Source of the DNA: Stentor coeruleus
Lineage: Eukaryota; Ciliophora; Heterotrichea; Heterotrichida; Stentoridae
DNA: 64,000 nt
NCBI GenBank assembly: GCA_001970955.1
Contig: MPUH01000013.1
Location: 62,001 to 126,000, forward strand
Direction of reading: 5' to 3'
The notes under the pieces were generated by a model. It was given only the letters and a program-made list of their open reading frames with translations, searched no databases and was not told the origin of the DNA. Below, in pieces: positions 35,532 through 44,733 of this stretch (position 1 is the first letter of the stretch; each line of letters opens with the position of its first letter). The position numbers and the translations under genes are program-made.

Positions 35532-36578
35532 ATGAAGAAAAGGATGGATGACGATACTGAAGAAAAGACAATAATTCTTCCAGGGCCTAAAATAACCAAA
35601 GAAAACGAAGTTTCCTTCATAAAATACTGTATCATCTTATCTTTGGCGATTGGGATAAAAAGTTGGCAGCCACTAGCAATTGCTGGATCAAAAAGACCAG
35701 ACGGTACATACAGTTGGAATAAAACTACTATGGTGATATTAGTCGAGTTTTCAAAGCTTGTCTTTTGCGCAATAGTCTTTTCATTCCAATACATGTCCAC
35801 TGATCCTCGTAAGCGCCATTTGCTTCACAACTTGTCCTTCAACCAATCTTTACATTTTCTTATCCCAGCTGTTCTTTATGGAGCATCAAATACTTTAGTT
35901 TATATAGGCATGTCATACATAAACCCTGCCCTTTTCCATGTTTTTGGTAATACACGTATTCTTACAGCAGGTATTCTTTATCGTATTATGATGGGTAGAA
36001 AACAAAGTGATTTACAATGGTTAGCATTACTTTTATTAACAGCTGGAGCTATAATGGTCACTCCCTTATCAGAATCAACACCTAAAGAAGGAGAAGATAA
36101 TTTCCTTGGGCTTATAATTCTGATTCTCATGTGTCTCTGTAGCACTTCTTCAAGTATTTACACAGAAATCAACTATAAAAAAACTCAAGAACTGAGTATT
36201 TTCTATCAAAACTGCGTGCTTTATGTTTATGGTATTATTGTCAACCTAATCTGGCTTCTTTTTACAGATAGTCAAACTGTCTCTGGCCAAGGAATATTTT
36301 ATGGATTTGATCGATCAGCTTTTATCGTCCTTTTAGCTCAATCCTCTATGGGTGTTAGCCTTTCTTTTATATTCAAATACTTAGACAACATAGTTTATGT
36401 GTTTTCTTTAACGATCTCCATGTTCATATCTGCAGTATTCAGCTACTTTTTCTTTGAATTCGAATTCACTTTAATCTTTGCCTGTGCTTTAGTTGTCGTA
36501 ACAGTCTCAACTTATATGTACTACAGAAACAAAGTTTTTGAAAAATACTCAATACAAGACAAAGATGCTTTCTTCTAA
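35532..36578 (+). CDS. SLC35A-type nucleotide-sugar transporter
   Basis: A 348-residue protein with about ten membrane helices and both ends cytosolic. It matches the UDP-galactose/CMP-sialic acid transporter family in several places: NTLVYIGMSYINPALFHVF near the third to fourth helices, SSSIYTEINYKK followed by SIFYQNCVLYVYG, and MGVSLSFIFKYLDNIVYVFS. The last corresponds to the conserved GL-x-V-S-x-x-x-KYADNI-x-K block. The role is Golgi import of a nucleotide sugar in exchange for its monophosphate; the substrate cannot be told from sequence alone. The start is ATG 35532. It converges on the SSNA1 gene with a 63-nt gap. Confidence 0.88.
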   Translation: MKKRMDDDTEEKTIILPGPKITKENEVSFIKYCIILSLAIGIKSWQPLAIAGSKRPDGTYSWNKTTMVILVEFSKLVFCAIVFSFQYMSTDPRKRHLLHNLSFNQSLHFLIPAVLYGASNTLVYIGMSYINPALFHVFGNTRILTAGILYRIMMGRKQSDLQWLALLLLTAGAIMVTPLSESTPKEGEDNFLGLIILILMCLCSTSSSIYTEINYKKTQELSIFYQNCVLYVYGIIVNLIWLLFTDSQTVSGQGIFYGFDRSAFIVLLAQSSMGVSLSFIFKYLDNIVYVFSLTISMFISAVFSYFFFEFEFTLIFACALVVVTVSTYMYYRNKVFEKYSIQDKDAFF

Positions 36579-36641
36579 TAAACTTATTAGTAATTAGCTT
36601 TAAAAAAAATTATTTTTTTACTTTAAAAATCATGATTGTAT

Positions 36642-36947
36642 TTATTTAAACTTTTGGACCATATTGCTAAACTCGTTTTCTAATGCTGAGAGGAGTTTGT
36701 CTGAGTTTACTACTAGTTTATTAAAAGCTGATTCACTTTCACGTATTGTTTCGTTGTATCGTTGAAGACTTGTTTCTTTGTCTTCGAGGATTTTTTTTTG
36801 ACGAATATACTCGCTTCGAAGACGGCTAACTTCGGCTTCAAGTTGTGATGTACGAGCTCGATCATTTAGAACACGGGCATTCATTGTATCACGTTCTTTA
36901 CGCATTACGTCAAGGCGAACTTTTAATCTTGTTAAGCTGTCATCCAT
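36642..36947 (-). CDS. SSNA1: SSNA1/DIP13-like microtubule and basal-body protein
   Basis: A 101-residue single coiled coil. The C-terminal half matches human SSNA1 (NA14) and Chlamydomonas DIP13: the element YNETIRESESAFNKLV then SDKLLSALENEFSN corresponds to the family core T-I-x-E-x-E-x-A-x-x-K...S-x-x-LLS-x-L-x-x-E-x-x-N. Length is close to the family norm of 110-120. SSNA1 self-assembles into fibrils and guides or branches microtubules at basal bodies and centrosomes, which fits a heavily ciliated cell. The start is ATG 36947. No intron. Confidence 0.85.
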   Translation of the reverse strand: MDDSLTRLKVRLDVMRKERDTMNARVLNDRARTSQLEAEVSRLRSEYIRQKKILEDKETSLQRYNETIRESESAFNKLVVNSDKLLSALENEFSNMVQKFK

Positions 36948-37376
36948 ATTATTTTAAGGAAATTAGAAGTTTGTGTAAGGGAAGGTTTTGTTATCAGGGT
37001 GTTGAAGGAGGAGGAAGAGGATTTGAATTTTTTGAGTAGGATTTAAGTTAAAGTTTAGGAATAGTTTGTGTTAAAAAAAGTTAGGTGCTACTTTATAGTT
37101 TTATATGATAGATAGATACTTATATATAGAAACAGGATCAAATATGAGATTTTTTGTTAGAAAACTCACAAATTAGATTTAAATTCTAATAATTTCGCAT
37201 ATTTTGATAGAGAAAAACTTGTGATGTATTTTTTAGTAGTTTTCCTGAGTTTATTGGGTAAAAATCTAATAAAAAAAGCAAATTACCTACTCTAGGTTTC
37301 CTTTTCAATCCTCTCTTCTTCAAATAATCTTACCAAGCCATTTCTTCACCATTTCATCATCTCACATCTTAATTAC
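36948..37376. promoter_or_regulatory. 5' flank of SSNA1
   Basis: 36948-37260 is C-poor on the plus strand, the expected flank of a minus-strand gene. 37270-37376 is C-rich. No gene is supported. Confidence 0.45.
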
Positions 37377-38054
37377 CTAATTATTTTTCTGCGGTGGGTT
37401 AGCAATCATAGCATAAAGTATCTCATGCGCTTCCTGTACTTCCTGTATAGCTCCAATCTCATCCCTCCACTTCTTAATCCTAGGAAACTCATTCGCATCA
37501 ATTCCAACCAATTTCAGCATTTCTAATTCACTAAATGCAAAAACATCAGCAATAGTAGCCCTTTCTGTCCTTGCAGCATACCCAGTAGCTTCTAAAATCC
37601 AATCAAAATTCTTCACAGCTTCCATAGCTTTTTCTCTCAATTTAGCTTCAACTTCTCCTTCAGGGGCTTTAGCATCACTAATCATTGGTAAGACTATCAT
37701 TGGTAATAAATACTCATCTTTCTTTTCTCTAATATTCTGATGATGCCAATGTAAAAACGCATCTATTCTTGCTCTGACTTTTATATCTTTTGGGTACCAA
37801 GGGTTGTCAATATTATAAGCATCAGCTAAGTATTTTACTATTGCTGGGCTTTGATTGAGTTTAAAATCCCCATGGACTATTGCTGGGACTTCTTGAAAAG
37901 GATTGATTTCTGTGAACTCTGGTGAAAGAAACTCTCCTTTGATCAGGTCTATTGAGTGGAAGTTATAGGCTATACCACTAAGTTTACAGTAAATCACGAC
38001 ACTTCTGCATGGCTCTGAAATCAAGTCTGCGTATAATTCAAGGTTTTCAGCCAT
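37377..38054 (-). CDS. Theta-type glutathione S-transferase
   Basis: A 225-residue cytosolic GST of normal length. The N-terminal thioredoxin-fold domain (about 1-80) begins LELYADLISEPCRSV, where the Ser of the S-E-P-C-R-S segment occupies the catalytic Ser position of theta-class enzymes. NPFQEVPAI gives the cis-Pro and QSPAIVKYLA the glutathione gamma-glutamyl contact (Q/E-S). The C-terminal all-helical domain contains the conserved ATIADVFAFSELEM helix. It conjugates glutathione to electrophiles in detoxification. Start ATG 38054. Confidence 0.9.
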   Translation of the reverse strand: MAENLELYADLISEPCRSVVIYCKLSGIAYNFHSIDLIKGEFLSPEFTEINPFQEVPAIVHGDFKLNQSPAIVKYLADAYNIDNPWYPKDIKVRARIDAFLHWHHQNIREKKDEYLLPMIVLPMISDAKAPEGEVEAKLREKAMEAVKNFDWILEATGYAARTERATIADVFAFSELEMLKLVGIDANEFPRIKKWRDEIGAIQEVQEAHEILYAMIANPPQKNN

Positions 38055-38180
38055 TTATATCCACAATATTAGAGGTGTGTTTGTAATTATACTTGTGTTT
38101 TATAATAATATATTAAAGTGATGATTATATTTAGAGGATTTTTAGAGTATAAAATTAATTTCCAATACTAAATTTAAAAA

Positions 38181-39023
38181 TTACGTCATAGAAGATTTTC
38201 TAAACTCAATATTCGGAGGCATCTCAAAACTATCAAAAAGCAAAGAATATTTTGTCGAATAAAACTGTGACATATCCGTATTCTTAACCTCTTTATTAGG
38301 CATTAATCTCGATATTAATTCTTGTTGATCTTTAAATCCCATGATTTTTCTCCTTGCATACTTCCTCTCATAATCTTCTCTATTAATATCTTTATAAGTA
38401 TAAGCATAATTCCCTTTAGCTGTTTCTTTATATTTTTCCTTATCTTTTTCATATGATCTAATAACCTCATCTTCTCTTCCACAAACAAGTTTTCCTGGTC
38501 CCATATCATAAACATCATAAAAAGCTAGATCTGAAAATAATGGTGTAGCTGAATGCATACGATTTTGCTTGCTAGCTTTATACTTTTTTTCTAATAACCT
38601 GAATTTTCTTGTCAGTTCTTCAAGTTCTTTAATTCTTTCATGAGTCATTGTAATTCTATCGCCGTCTAGAAAATGCTTATCTCTAAACCTTGGCTCTTCA
38701 TTATATGATTTATGATTACCATAAGGAAGTTTTGGTAATTTCAATATCTGTGTCCCTTCTCCTGTAGTTTTATGTTCAGATTTTAGAAGTTTTGATAATA
38801 AATCTTGATTTCTTTTTGGCTTGTGGATAACTTTTGCTTCTGGCTTTACTGCACATTCTCCTCGAATAGTTTCTTTTTCTAATTTTGAAATTTTGTCTTC
38901 TTCAGGTTTGATTTTGTAAAGAGTTTTGTTTAATTTCAAAACTTTGTCTTTAAGGTTGATTGGTGCATCGATAAGCTCTTTGATAGGTTTTTTTAATGTA
39001 TTAGAGGCTGGATGTGATGTCAT
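38181..39023 (-). CDS. Unknown basic, mainly helical protein
   Basis: A 280-residue hydrophilic protein rich in K, E, R and Y with no membrane segment or signal. Residues about 125-155 are predicted coiled coil (MTHERIKELEELTRKFRLLE), and a tyrosine-rich region follows (YAYTYKDINREDYERKY). No family is recognised. The composition is like that of many ciliary or cortical structural proteins, but this is only a guess. It starts at ATG 39023 after a short G-poor (sense) leader. It is co-directional with the GST gene, 126 nt away. Confidence 0.7.
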   Translation of the reverse strand: MTSHPASNTLKKPIKELIDAPINLKDKVLKLNKTLYKIKPEEDKISKLEKETIRGECAVKPEAKVIHKPKRNQDLLSKLLKSEHKTTGEGTQILKLPKLPYGNHKSYNEEPRFRDKHFLDGDRITMTHERIKELEELTRKFRLLEKKYKASKQNRMHSATPLFSDLAFYDVYDMGPGKLVCGREDEVIRSYEKDKEKYKETAKGNYAYTYKDINREDYERKYARRKIMGFKDQQELISRLMPNKEVKNTDMSQFYSTKYSLLFDSFEMPPNIEFRKSSMT

Positions 39024-40191
39024 TAAATTGGTTTATTTGAGATTTTTAGCATGAGTTAAATTGTGATAAGAATTTTGAGAGAAAATATATATGTAATCAG
39101 TTATTTAAGTTGTATTATAGTTAGTAACTTTAATTGATTTAAACTAAATAGAATCCATAGTATTTTAATCCTATTTTAATTACAATTATCAAAGCTGTGC
39201 GATTATTACTTTAGCATTTTTAAATATAATCTAGTGTTGTTTTAAAATAATCCAAAAAACTACAATGTTTAAAATTTTTTTGTTTAAAAGAATTTAAAAA
39301 ACTATTGTTTATGTTAAAACTTATCATTAAAAGTTGCACATTTTTGTGTAAAGAAGATAAATTATAGCTTTGCTTGTGATTAATAGTATAAGATGTTTTT
39401 TATTATTATGATAATAAACTATTTAAATTTTAGTTGTTAAATTTAACTCAAACATTATTTTTAGTATATTTTTTTGTTAATTAATATGATTATAATCTGT
39501 TTAAGAATCACTTGTTTACTTAAAATAATTTAGAGTCTTATAAAATTTACTATATTAGGTTAATTCTATCTTTTTGTTAAAAATCTTTAATGAATAGTTT
39601 TGTTTGGAATTGTTCGCATTATTTATGCTATTTAGAAAGTTTACTTTATGCGGATTGTTATTATATGTTTAACTTTTAACTACTCATCATATACCTTTCG
39701 ATTTTTTAGATATTCCTTGAAATTCTCTTATTGTAGTAATAAAGGAAAAACAATTTATTTGTTATTGATTTATAAATTTAAGTATGCAATTAAGTCGTAT
39801 CTGACTCAATCGATTGTTAAATACAGAGATTTTCTTTTAAAACTAGCTAAATTTTGCTATGCATCTGATAAATATGATATGTTGCAATAATACTTAAATC
39901 CATAAATTTTCAATAAACTGCAAACATCATCATTAAATCAAGTTTATCATTTCTTCTTCATATCTCTATCAGTTTCTTAACCAACTATTCCAAAAATCTC
40001 ACCAAAACCCAAAAAACCTTTAAATTCTATTACTTATCTTAATCCCAAAATACCTTAAAACCTAAAACCCATTCCACCTTTCCATCAAACATCAACCCTC
40101 CCACTAATCCTCTTCACGTATTTCAACTTTACAATCGTAAAAATCCCTTATTTTTTCCAAGCATTTTTCACCATAAAAAATTGTTGATAAA
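39024..40191. promoter_or_regulatory. Divergent intergenic region, 1.17 kb
   Basis: 39900-40191 is strongly G-depleted and C-rich, the clearest 5' flank in the window, and leads into the aldehyde dehydrogenase gene. An 80-codon ATG frame at 39648-39890 has no flank of this kind and no motif, so it is not called. Confidence 0.55.
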
Positions 40192-41745
40192 ATGGAACAT
40201 AGCCCCAAAGTTCTAATCAAAAGCATCCAAAAGCGACTGCACGAAGGACTCAATCAAGAAAAGAACAAATCCTACACAAGCCGTGTAAACAACCTTCTCT
40301 CTTTCAAACGAGTAATCTCTAACTTCGCCCCAAAAATGAAAGAAGCAGTTTTTTCTGACCTAGGCCGAAGCCATTTCCTTACAGACTTTACCGAAATTGG
40401 AAGTATAGACGAAGTTATAGACTATTTCCTCAAAAACCTAAAATCTTTTATGTCAGATCAACCTCGTGATATATCAGCTATGATGGCTCCAAGTAAAGCT
40501 TATGTAAAACAAGAGCCATTTGGTTTAACATTAATTTTAGGATCATGGAACTTTCCTTATGCAACAACTTTTCATCCAATGATAGCGGCTATAGCAGCAG
40601 GTAATGTTGTTTGTATCAAACCTTCAGAAATGGGTCCAAAGTCTTCATCTGTAATGAAAGAAATAATTGATGCCTTAGATCAAAATGTTTTTTCATGTAT
40701 TGAAGGAGGGCCAGAAGTTGCTATTGCAGTATTAGATGAACGTTGGGATCTTATTGTATTTACTGGATCAGCAGATAAAGGAAAACTTGTAGCGGCAGCT
40801 GCAGCAAAATATTTAACCCCAACATTGCTTGAACTCGGAGGTAAAAACCCTGTGATTATCGATAAAGATGCTGATTTAGATAATGCTGCAAAAAGGATAG
40901 TCCAAGGTCGTTTTTTAAATGCTGGACAGCTTTGTATTGCCCCAGATATGGCTTTTGTCCATTCTTCAAGAATCGATGAATTTTTAGATAAAGTCCGCAA
41001 GACAATTACTGAGTTTTATGGACCTAATCCTAAACTTAGTAAGGATTATTCAAGGATTGTTAATGATATGCATACAAAAAGAATTGCTTCAATGTTAGAA
41101 AACCATGGTGGAACTGTTATATGTGGAGGGGAAATTGATTTTAAAGAAAAATACATCGCCCCAACTGTGATTTTAAACCCTAGAAAAGATGTCCCTGTAG
41201 GCTGTCAAGAAATTTTCGGCCCAGTTCTAGTTGTTTTCCCTTTTAATAATATTGAAGAATGTATTGAAATTATAAATTCTCGTGAGAAATCTTTAGCTTT
41301 GTATTATTTCGGTAGTAACAAAAAGAACATGGATTTGCTTATAAATAAGACTAGTTCAGGGAATATTACTTGGAATGATTGTGTTATGCATTGCACTATT
41401 TATGATTTACCTTTTGGTGGGGTTGGGAACTCAGGACATTCGAAAATGTTTGGAGAAGAAGGATTTAAAGCTATGTCTCATGCTAAGTCTGTATTAGAAA
41501 GAGGTACTAATAATAGATTCCCAGCTTCAGTAAGATTTCCCCCATATACTGAAGATAAACAAAAGACATTTAATAAGCTTAAATGGTGGATGAATTTCTC
41601 ATTAAGGTCTGCAAAATCTAATATGAAGAAAGCTGCAGTTATTGCGGTTATTGGGTTTTTAGCTTATAATGGGTATTTAAATCCAGTCATATCAAAAGTT
41701 ATAGAAGTGAAGAATATTATAACAACTTTTACATCAGGAAAATAA
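40192..41745 (+). CDS. Class 3 (fatty) aldehyde dehydrogenase, membrane-anchored
   Basis: A 517-residue NAD(P)-dependent aldehyde dehydrogenase of the ALDH3 class. Cofactor-fold motifs: LGSWNFPYA (ALDH3 signature), KPSE, FTGS and LELGGKNP with the general-base Glu. The catalytic Cys is in NAGQLCIAPD. PVGCQEIFGPV and the C-terminal LPFGGVGNSG are typical. Residues about 475-495 form a hydrophobic helix (AAVIAVIGFLAY), as in fatty aldehyde dehydrogenase ALDH3A2, which is anchored in ER or peroxisome membranes and oxidises long-chain aldehydes. ALDH3 enzymes lack the long N-terminal extension of other classes, and the length fits. The start is ATG 40192, right after a G-free leader. No intron. 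Confidence 0.93.
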   Translation: MEHSPKVLIKSIQKRLHEGLNQEKNKSYTSRVNNLLSFKRVISNFAPKMKEAVFSDLGRSHFLTDFTEIGSIDEVIDYFLKNLKSFMSDQPRDISAMMAPSKAYVKQEPFGLTLILGSWNFPYATTFHPMIAAIAAGNVVCIKPSEMGPKSSSVMKEIIDALDQNVFSCIEGGPEVAIAVLDERWDLIVFTGSADKGKLVAAAAAKYLTPTLLELGGKNPVIIDKDADLDNAAKRIVQGRFLNAGQLCIAPDMAFVHSSRIDEFLDKVRKTITEFYGPNPKLSKDYSRIVNDMHTKRIASMLENHGGTVICGGEIDFKEKYIAPTVILNPRKDVPVGCQEIFGPVLVVFPFNNIEECIEIINSREKSLALYYFGSNKKNMDLLINKTSSGNITWNDCVMHCTIYDLPFGGVGNSGHSKMFGEEGFKAMSHAKSVLERGTNNRFPASVRFPPYTEDKQKTFNKLKWWMNFSLRSAKSNMKKAAVIAVIGFLAYNGYLNPVISKVIEVKNIITTFTSGK

Positions 41746-41911
41746 TTAGTTAACCTTAGTTTATTAAGATTTTTTTGGATTAGATGAAGATATTTTCTAT
41801 TTAATGAATTTTTTATATCAAAAGGATAAACTAAAAAAATTAGCTAGCATTAAATGTAAAAGGTAAAATATATAACTTTAATTCTTTAAAAGAATTTTAA
41901 CAGAGATAGAA

Positions 41912-44731
41912 ATGGAAGGTCCTAAAGTAAATTCAGCGTTCTTAAAGGCTTTTAAAAAAATAGCATGTTCTGTTATAATTGAGCACAATGCATCTAATAA
42001 GAGCTCAAAGCCATCACAAATAATTGAGTATGATAGTTTCAAAGTTAAAAAAATTCTTAATTTGAAATCCCCATTCATTTACCTTACATCACAGGAAAAA
42101 CAAAGGCTTTTAGAAAAATCTACTTATATTGAGTATAACCTTGCCCAACAAGATGTACTTATTAAAGATTCAGAAGACTCGTATCCGTGTGCACTTGTTC
42201 TTGAGGGAGAACTTGTGGTTATAGATAAAAAAAGCCAGGTATCTGAAATTTTGACAAATGGTGATAGTTTTGGATTTGATGCCTGCCTTTTTAGCATGGT
42301 CGACTACAGTGTGATCACAGCATCTCAGCATTCTGTTGTTATGAAAATCAACCGTGAAACCTTACAATCGATTTTAATTCCAGACAAGCAATTTACCGTA
42401 ATGGTCGGAAGCAACCTCCTCAACAAGCAAAGAATTTTCAGCCCAATCGAAACATTCCGAAACTACGTCGCTGACTGTGTTGAAAGCGGAGAAATTAACA
42501 CAAAAAAGATCCTCAAAGCTTACAAAGCAATAGACTCCTCCCTTCACCCAGGACGAAAAAGTGAAAATCTCGACACAACAGCATGGAAATATGCAGTCCA
42601 AAGGTTACCCGAAAATCTTTGTAGTACATTTGTATACTTTATATCAACAGCTTTACCTGATATGTACGACAATCCTAATATTATAATTGATGTTAAAACA
42701 TCAGCAAGATTAAGACAAATATATTGTTTATTAACAGGGAAGAATTTTATTATTATGAGAGAACTTGTTAGTGATATAAATGATTTATTGGCAAATTTAT
42801 GTATTCATATCATAGAAAGTAAAAAACTTCGAGCAAAACTTAGGGCTCCTTCAACATTAGCTAAAATGCTTGAAACTAAAGATATATCAGGTTTACCTTT
42901 AACTTCTGAAGAGAAATCGGGACTGATAAAAATTTGGGGTGATAAAGTTGTTGAGCATATTAAGAATATTATGGTTCATCATGAAGACTATAAAATCAGT
43001 ATTTTTATCCCAAGTTGTCATTTAAAGCTAAGTCCTATTGAAATGTGGACTGAAAGGTTATGGAAAGGGTGTCTTGAAGCTTTGGATATGGAGATTTCTG
43101 TAGTAGAAGCTATTGATTTAGGGCTTATTGTTGACTTTATGCAAGGAAGTACAAGGTCTATATTAAATGCAGTAAGTCCATATTTATTCCAAAATGCAAG
43201 AAGAATAACTGAATGGTTTGAAAGATCAGGAATAACATTACAAACAACTGACCTTCATGATTCAAGAGATAAATTAATAGCCATGAGTTATTATTACTTC
43301 AAACAATTCCCAAAAGAAGCTGAAATTCGAGCACAAATGGACCGTGAGTCGGGTATTGTGACAATAGAAGAAACTCATAATACAGGTGTAAGAGTTATTA
43401 TTATCAACATATCAAAACTTAGTCAAGTTACAAAAGCTTTTAACCCAAAATCTAAATATCATCTTCTTGTATATATTGGGTTTACTTTCGGCAAACAGTC
43501 TTATGATTTAGTTAAAAACATTAATTTGTTACTAGGAAAATCTCTTGTTTCATATACTGTTGTTGGTAAAGCTGGAGGACTTATAGGTTATAGAAATGAT
43601 ATTCTTGTAGCAACTTGTTTTTATGATGAAGTATCGAAAAATGTTATAAGAGCAAACCCAGCTGGGATATCTCAAAGTTTACTCCAAAAAGAAACTGATG
43701 CTATTGTCCGTATAGGTCCTATGTTAACAGTTTCAGGGACTATTTTACAAAATAAAAAAATGCTTTTATATTACAGACATATTGAAGGGTGTATTGGTCT
43801 TGAAATGGAAGGTGCATATATTGCTTTGTGTATAAAACATTCAATTGAAGCTGAAATTATTCGTGAAGATGTAACAACAAGGTTTATATATTATGTTTCT
43901 GATTTACCATTAAGTCCTGATTCAACTTTAGCAAGTGAAGATGATAATGTTAATTGGAATGAAGGGGTAAAAAGTATTAATGGGATTATTAGATATGTTT
44001 TAGGTCTGATAAATAGGAATGTTGTTGAAGATATTAATTCAGAAATACAAGTTAAGTTAAAAGCCTTGTGTAAAAGTCAAGATAGGATGGTTGTTATTGG
44101 GACGAATACTGATGGGATGAGTATTATGAACCATAATAGTGCGTCAAAACTAGCGGAGGATTTGCTTGATGCTGGGTTTACAGTGATTTACTTAGTCCCA
44201 GAAGAAGGTATAAAACCGTTTATGAGGAGGATTTCTCAGGCGTATATAAACTCATCAGGTTTTTTCCCTGAGGCTGTAGCATTAGACTTGAAAAAACAGA
44301 CTCAATATAAAGATAACAACAAACTTATGATCATAGACTACTCCTCACAAAGCGATTACATCAATAAACTCCATTGCATCTCTCAAAACGCAGCTGCAAT
44401 AGAAAGTACAATCCCATTCATATTCACAGACATTATCTCTCAAACAGAAATTCTCACAAACCTCAACGGCTCTGAAGTTGTTAGCGTCAAAACCCATTAT
44501 GAAACCCTAAAAATCGATTGCCCAAGATCTTTACTTCTCTTTTTCCGAACCGACCTCGATAATGGAATCATCAACCAAAGAAAACTTTTATCCTCAAATC
44601 GCTTTGATTACGTCTTTACAAGATTCAAAGAATCAAACATCGTAGACATTGTCTGGGGAGCAGGGAAAACTTCAATCATGGCTTATCCAAGTTCTGATGT
44701 TATCAAATATCTCTTAGATATAATTAGCTAA
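41912..44731 (+). CDS. Cyclic-nucleotide-binding-like plus nucleoside-phosphorylase-like fusion
   Basis: A 939-residue intron-free protein. Residues about 45-160 resemble a cNMP-binding beta-roll (CALVLEGELVVIDKK, then a GDSFGFDA turn), but the phosphate-binding Arg of the usual cassette is not visible, so binding is doubtful. Residues about 160-490 are helical with no known motif, apart from a QGSTRS element near residue 410. Residues about 490-700 resemble the nucleoside phosphorylase/MTA-SAH nucleosidase fold. The segment CIGLEMEGAYIALC near residue 630 matches the purine-binding E-M-E-x-A motif, preceded by DAIVRIGPML. Residues about 725-939 look like a second alpha/beta domain (MVVIGTNTDGMSIM). 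The combination is unusual and could derive from bacteria. The function is unknown. Confidence 0.7.
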   Translation: MEGPKVNSAFLKAFKKIACSVIIEHNASNKSSKPSQIIEYDSFKVKKILNLKSPFIYLTSQEKQRLLEKSTYIEYNLAQQDVLIKDSEDSYPCALVLEGELVVIDKKSQVSEILTNGDSFGFDACLFSMVDYSVITASQHSVVMKINRETLQSILIPDKQFTVMVGSNLLNKQRIFSPIETFRNYVADCVESGEINTKKILKAYKAIDSSLHPGRKSENLDTTAWKYAVQRLPENLCSTFVYFISTALPDMYDNPNIIIDVKTSARLRQIYCLLTGKNFIIMRELVSDINDLLANLCIHIIESKKLRAKLRAPSTLAKMLETKDISGLPLTSEEKSGLIKIWGDKVVEHIKNIMVHHEDYKISIFIPSCHLKLSPIEMWTERLWKGCLEALDMEISVVEAIDLGLIVDFMQGSTRSILNAVSPYLFQNARRITEWFERSGITLQTTDLHDSRDKLIAMSYYYFKQFPKEAEIRAQMDRESGIVTIEETHNTGVRVIIINISKLSQVTKAFNPKSKYHLLVYIGFTFGKQSYDLVKNINLLLGKSLVSYTVVGKAGGLIGYRNDILVATCFYDEVSKNVIRANPAGISQSLLQKETDAIVRIGPMLTVSGTILQNKKMLLYYRHIEGCIGLEMEGAYIALCIKHSIEAEIIREDVTTRFIYYVSDLPLSPDSTLASEDDNVNWNEGVKSINGIIRYVLGLINRNVVEDINSEIQVKLKALCKSQDRMVVIGTNTDGMSIMNHNSASKLAEDLLDAGFTVIYLVPEEGIKPFMRRISQAYINSSGFFPEAVALDLKKQTQYKDNNKLMIIDYSSQSDYINKLHCISQNAAAIESTIPFIFTDIISQTEILTNLNGSEVVSVKTHYETLKIDCPRSLLLFFRTDLDNGIINQRKLLSSNRFDYVFTRFKESNIVDIVWGAGKTSIMAYPSSDVIKYLLDIIS

Positions 44732-44733
44732 AA

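Noticed and set aside
39648-39890. 80-codon ATG frame between genes.
   Set aside because: No flank skew, no recognisable features, composition like AT-rich background.
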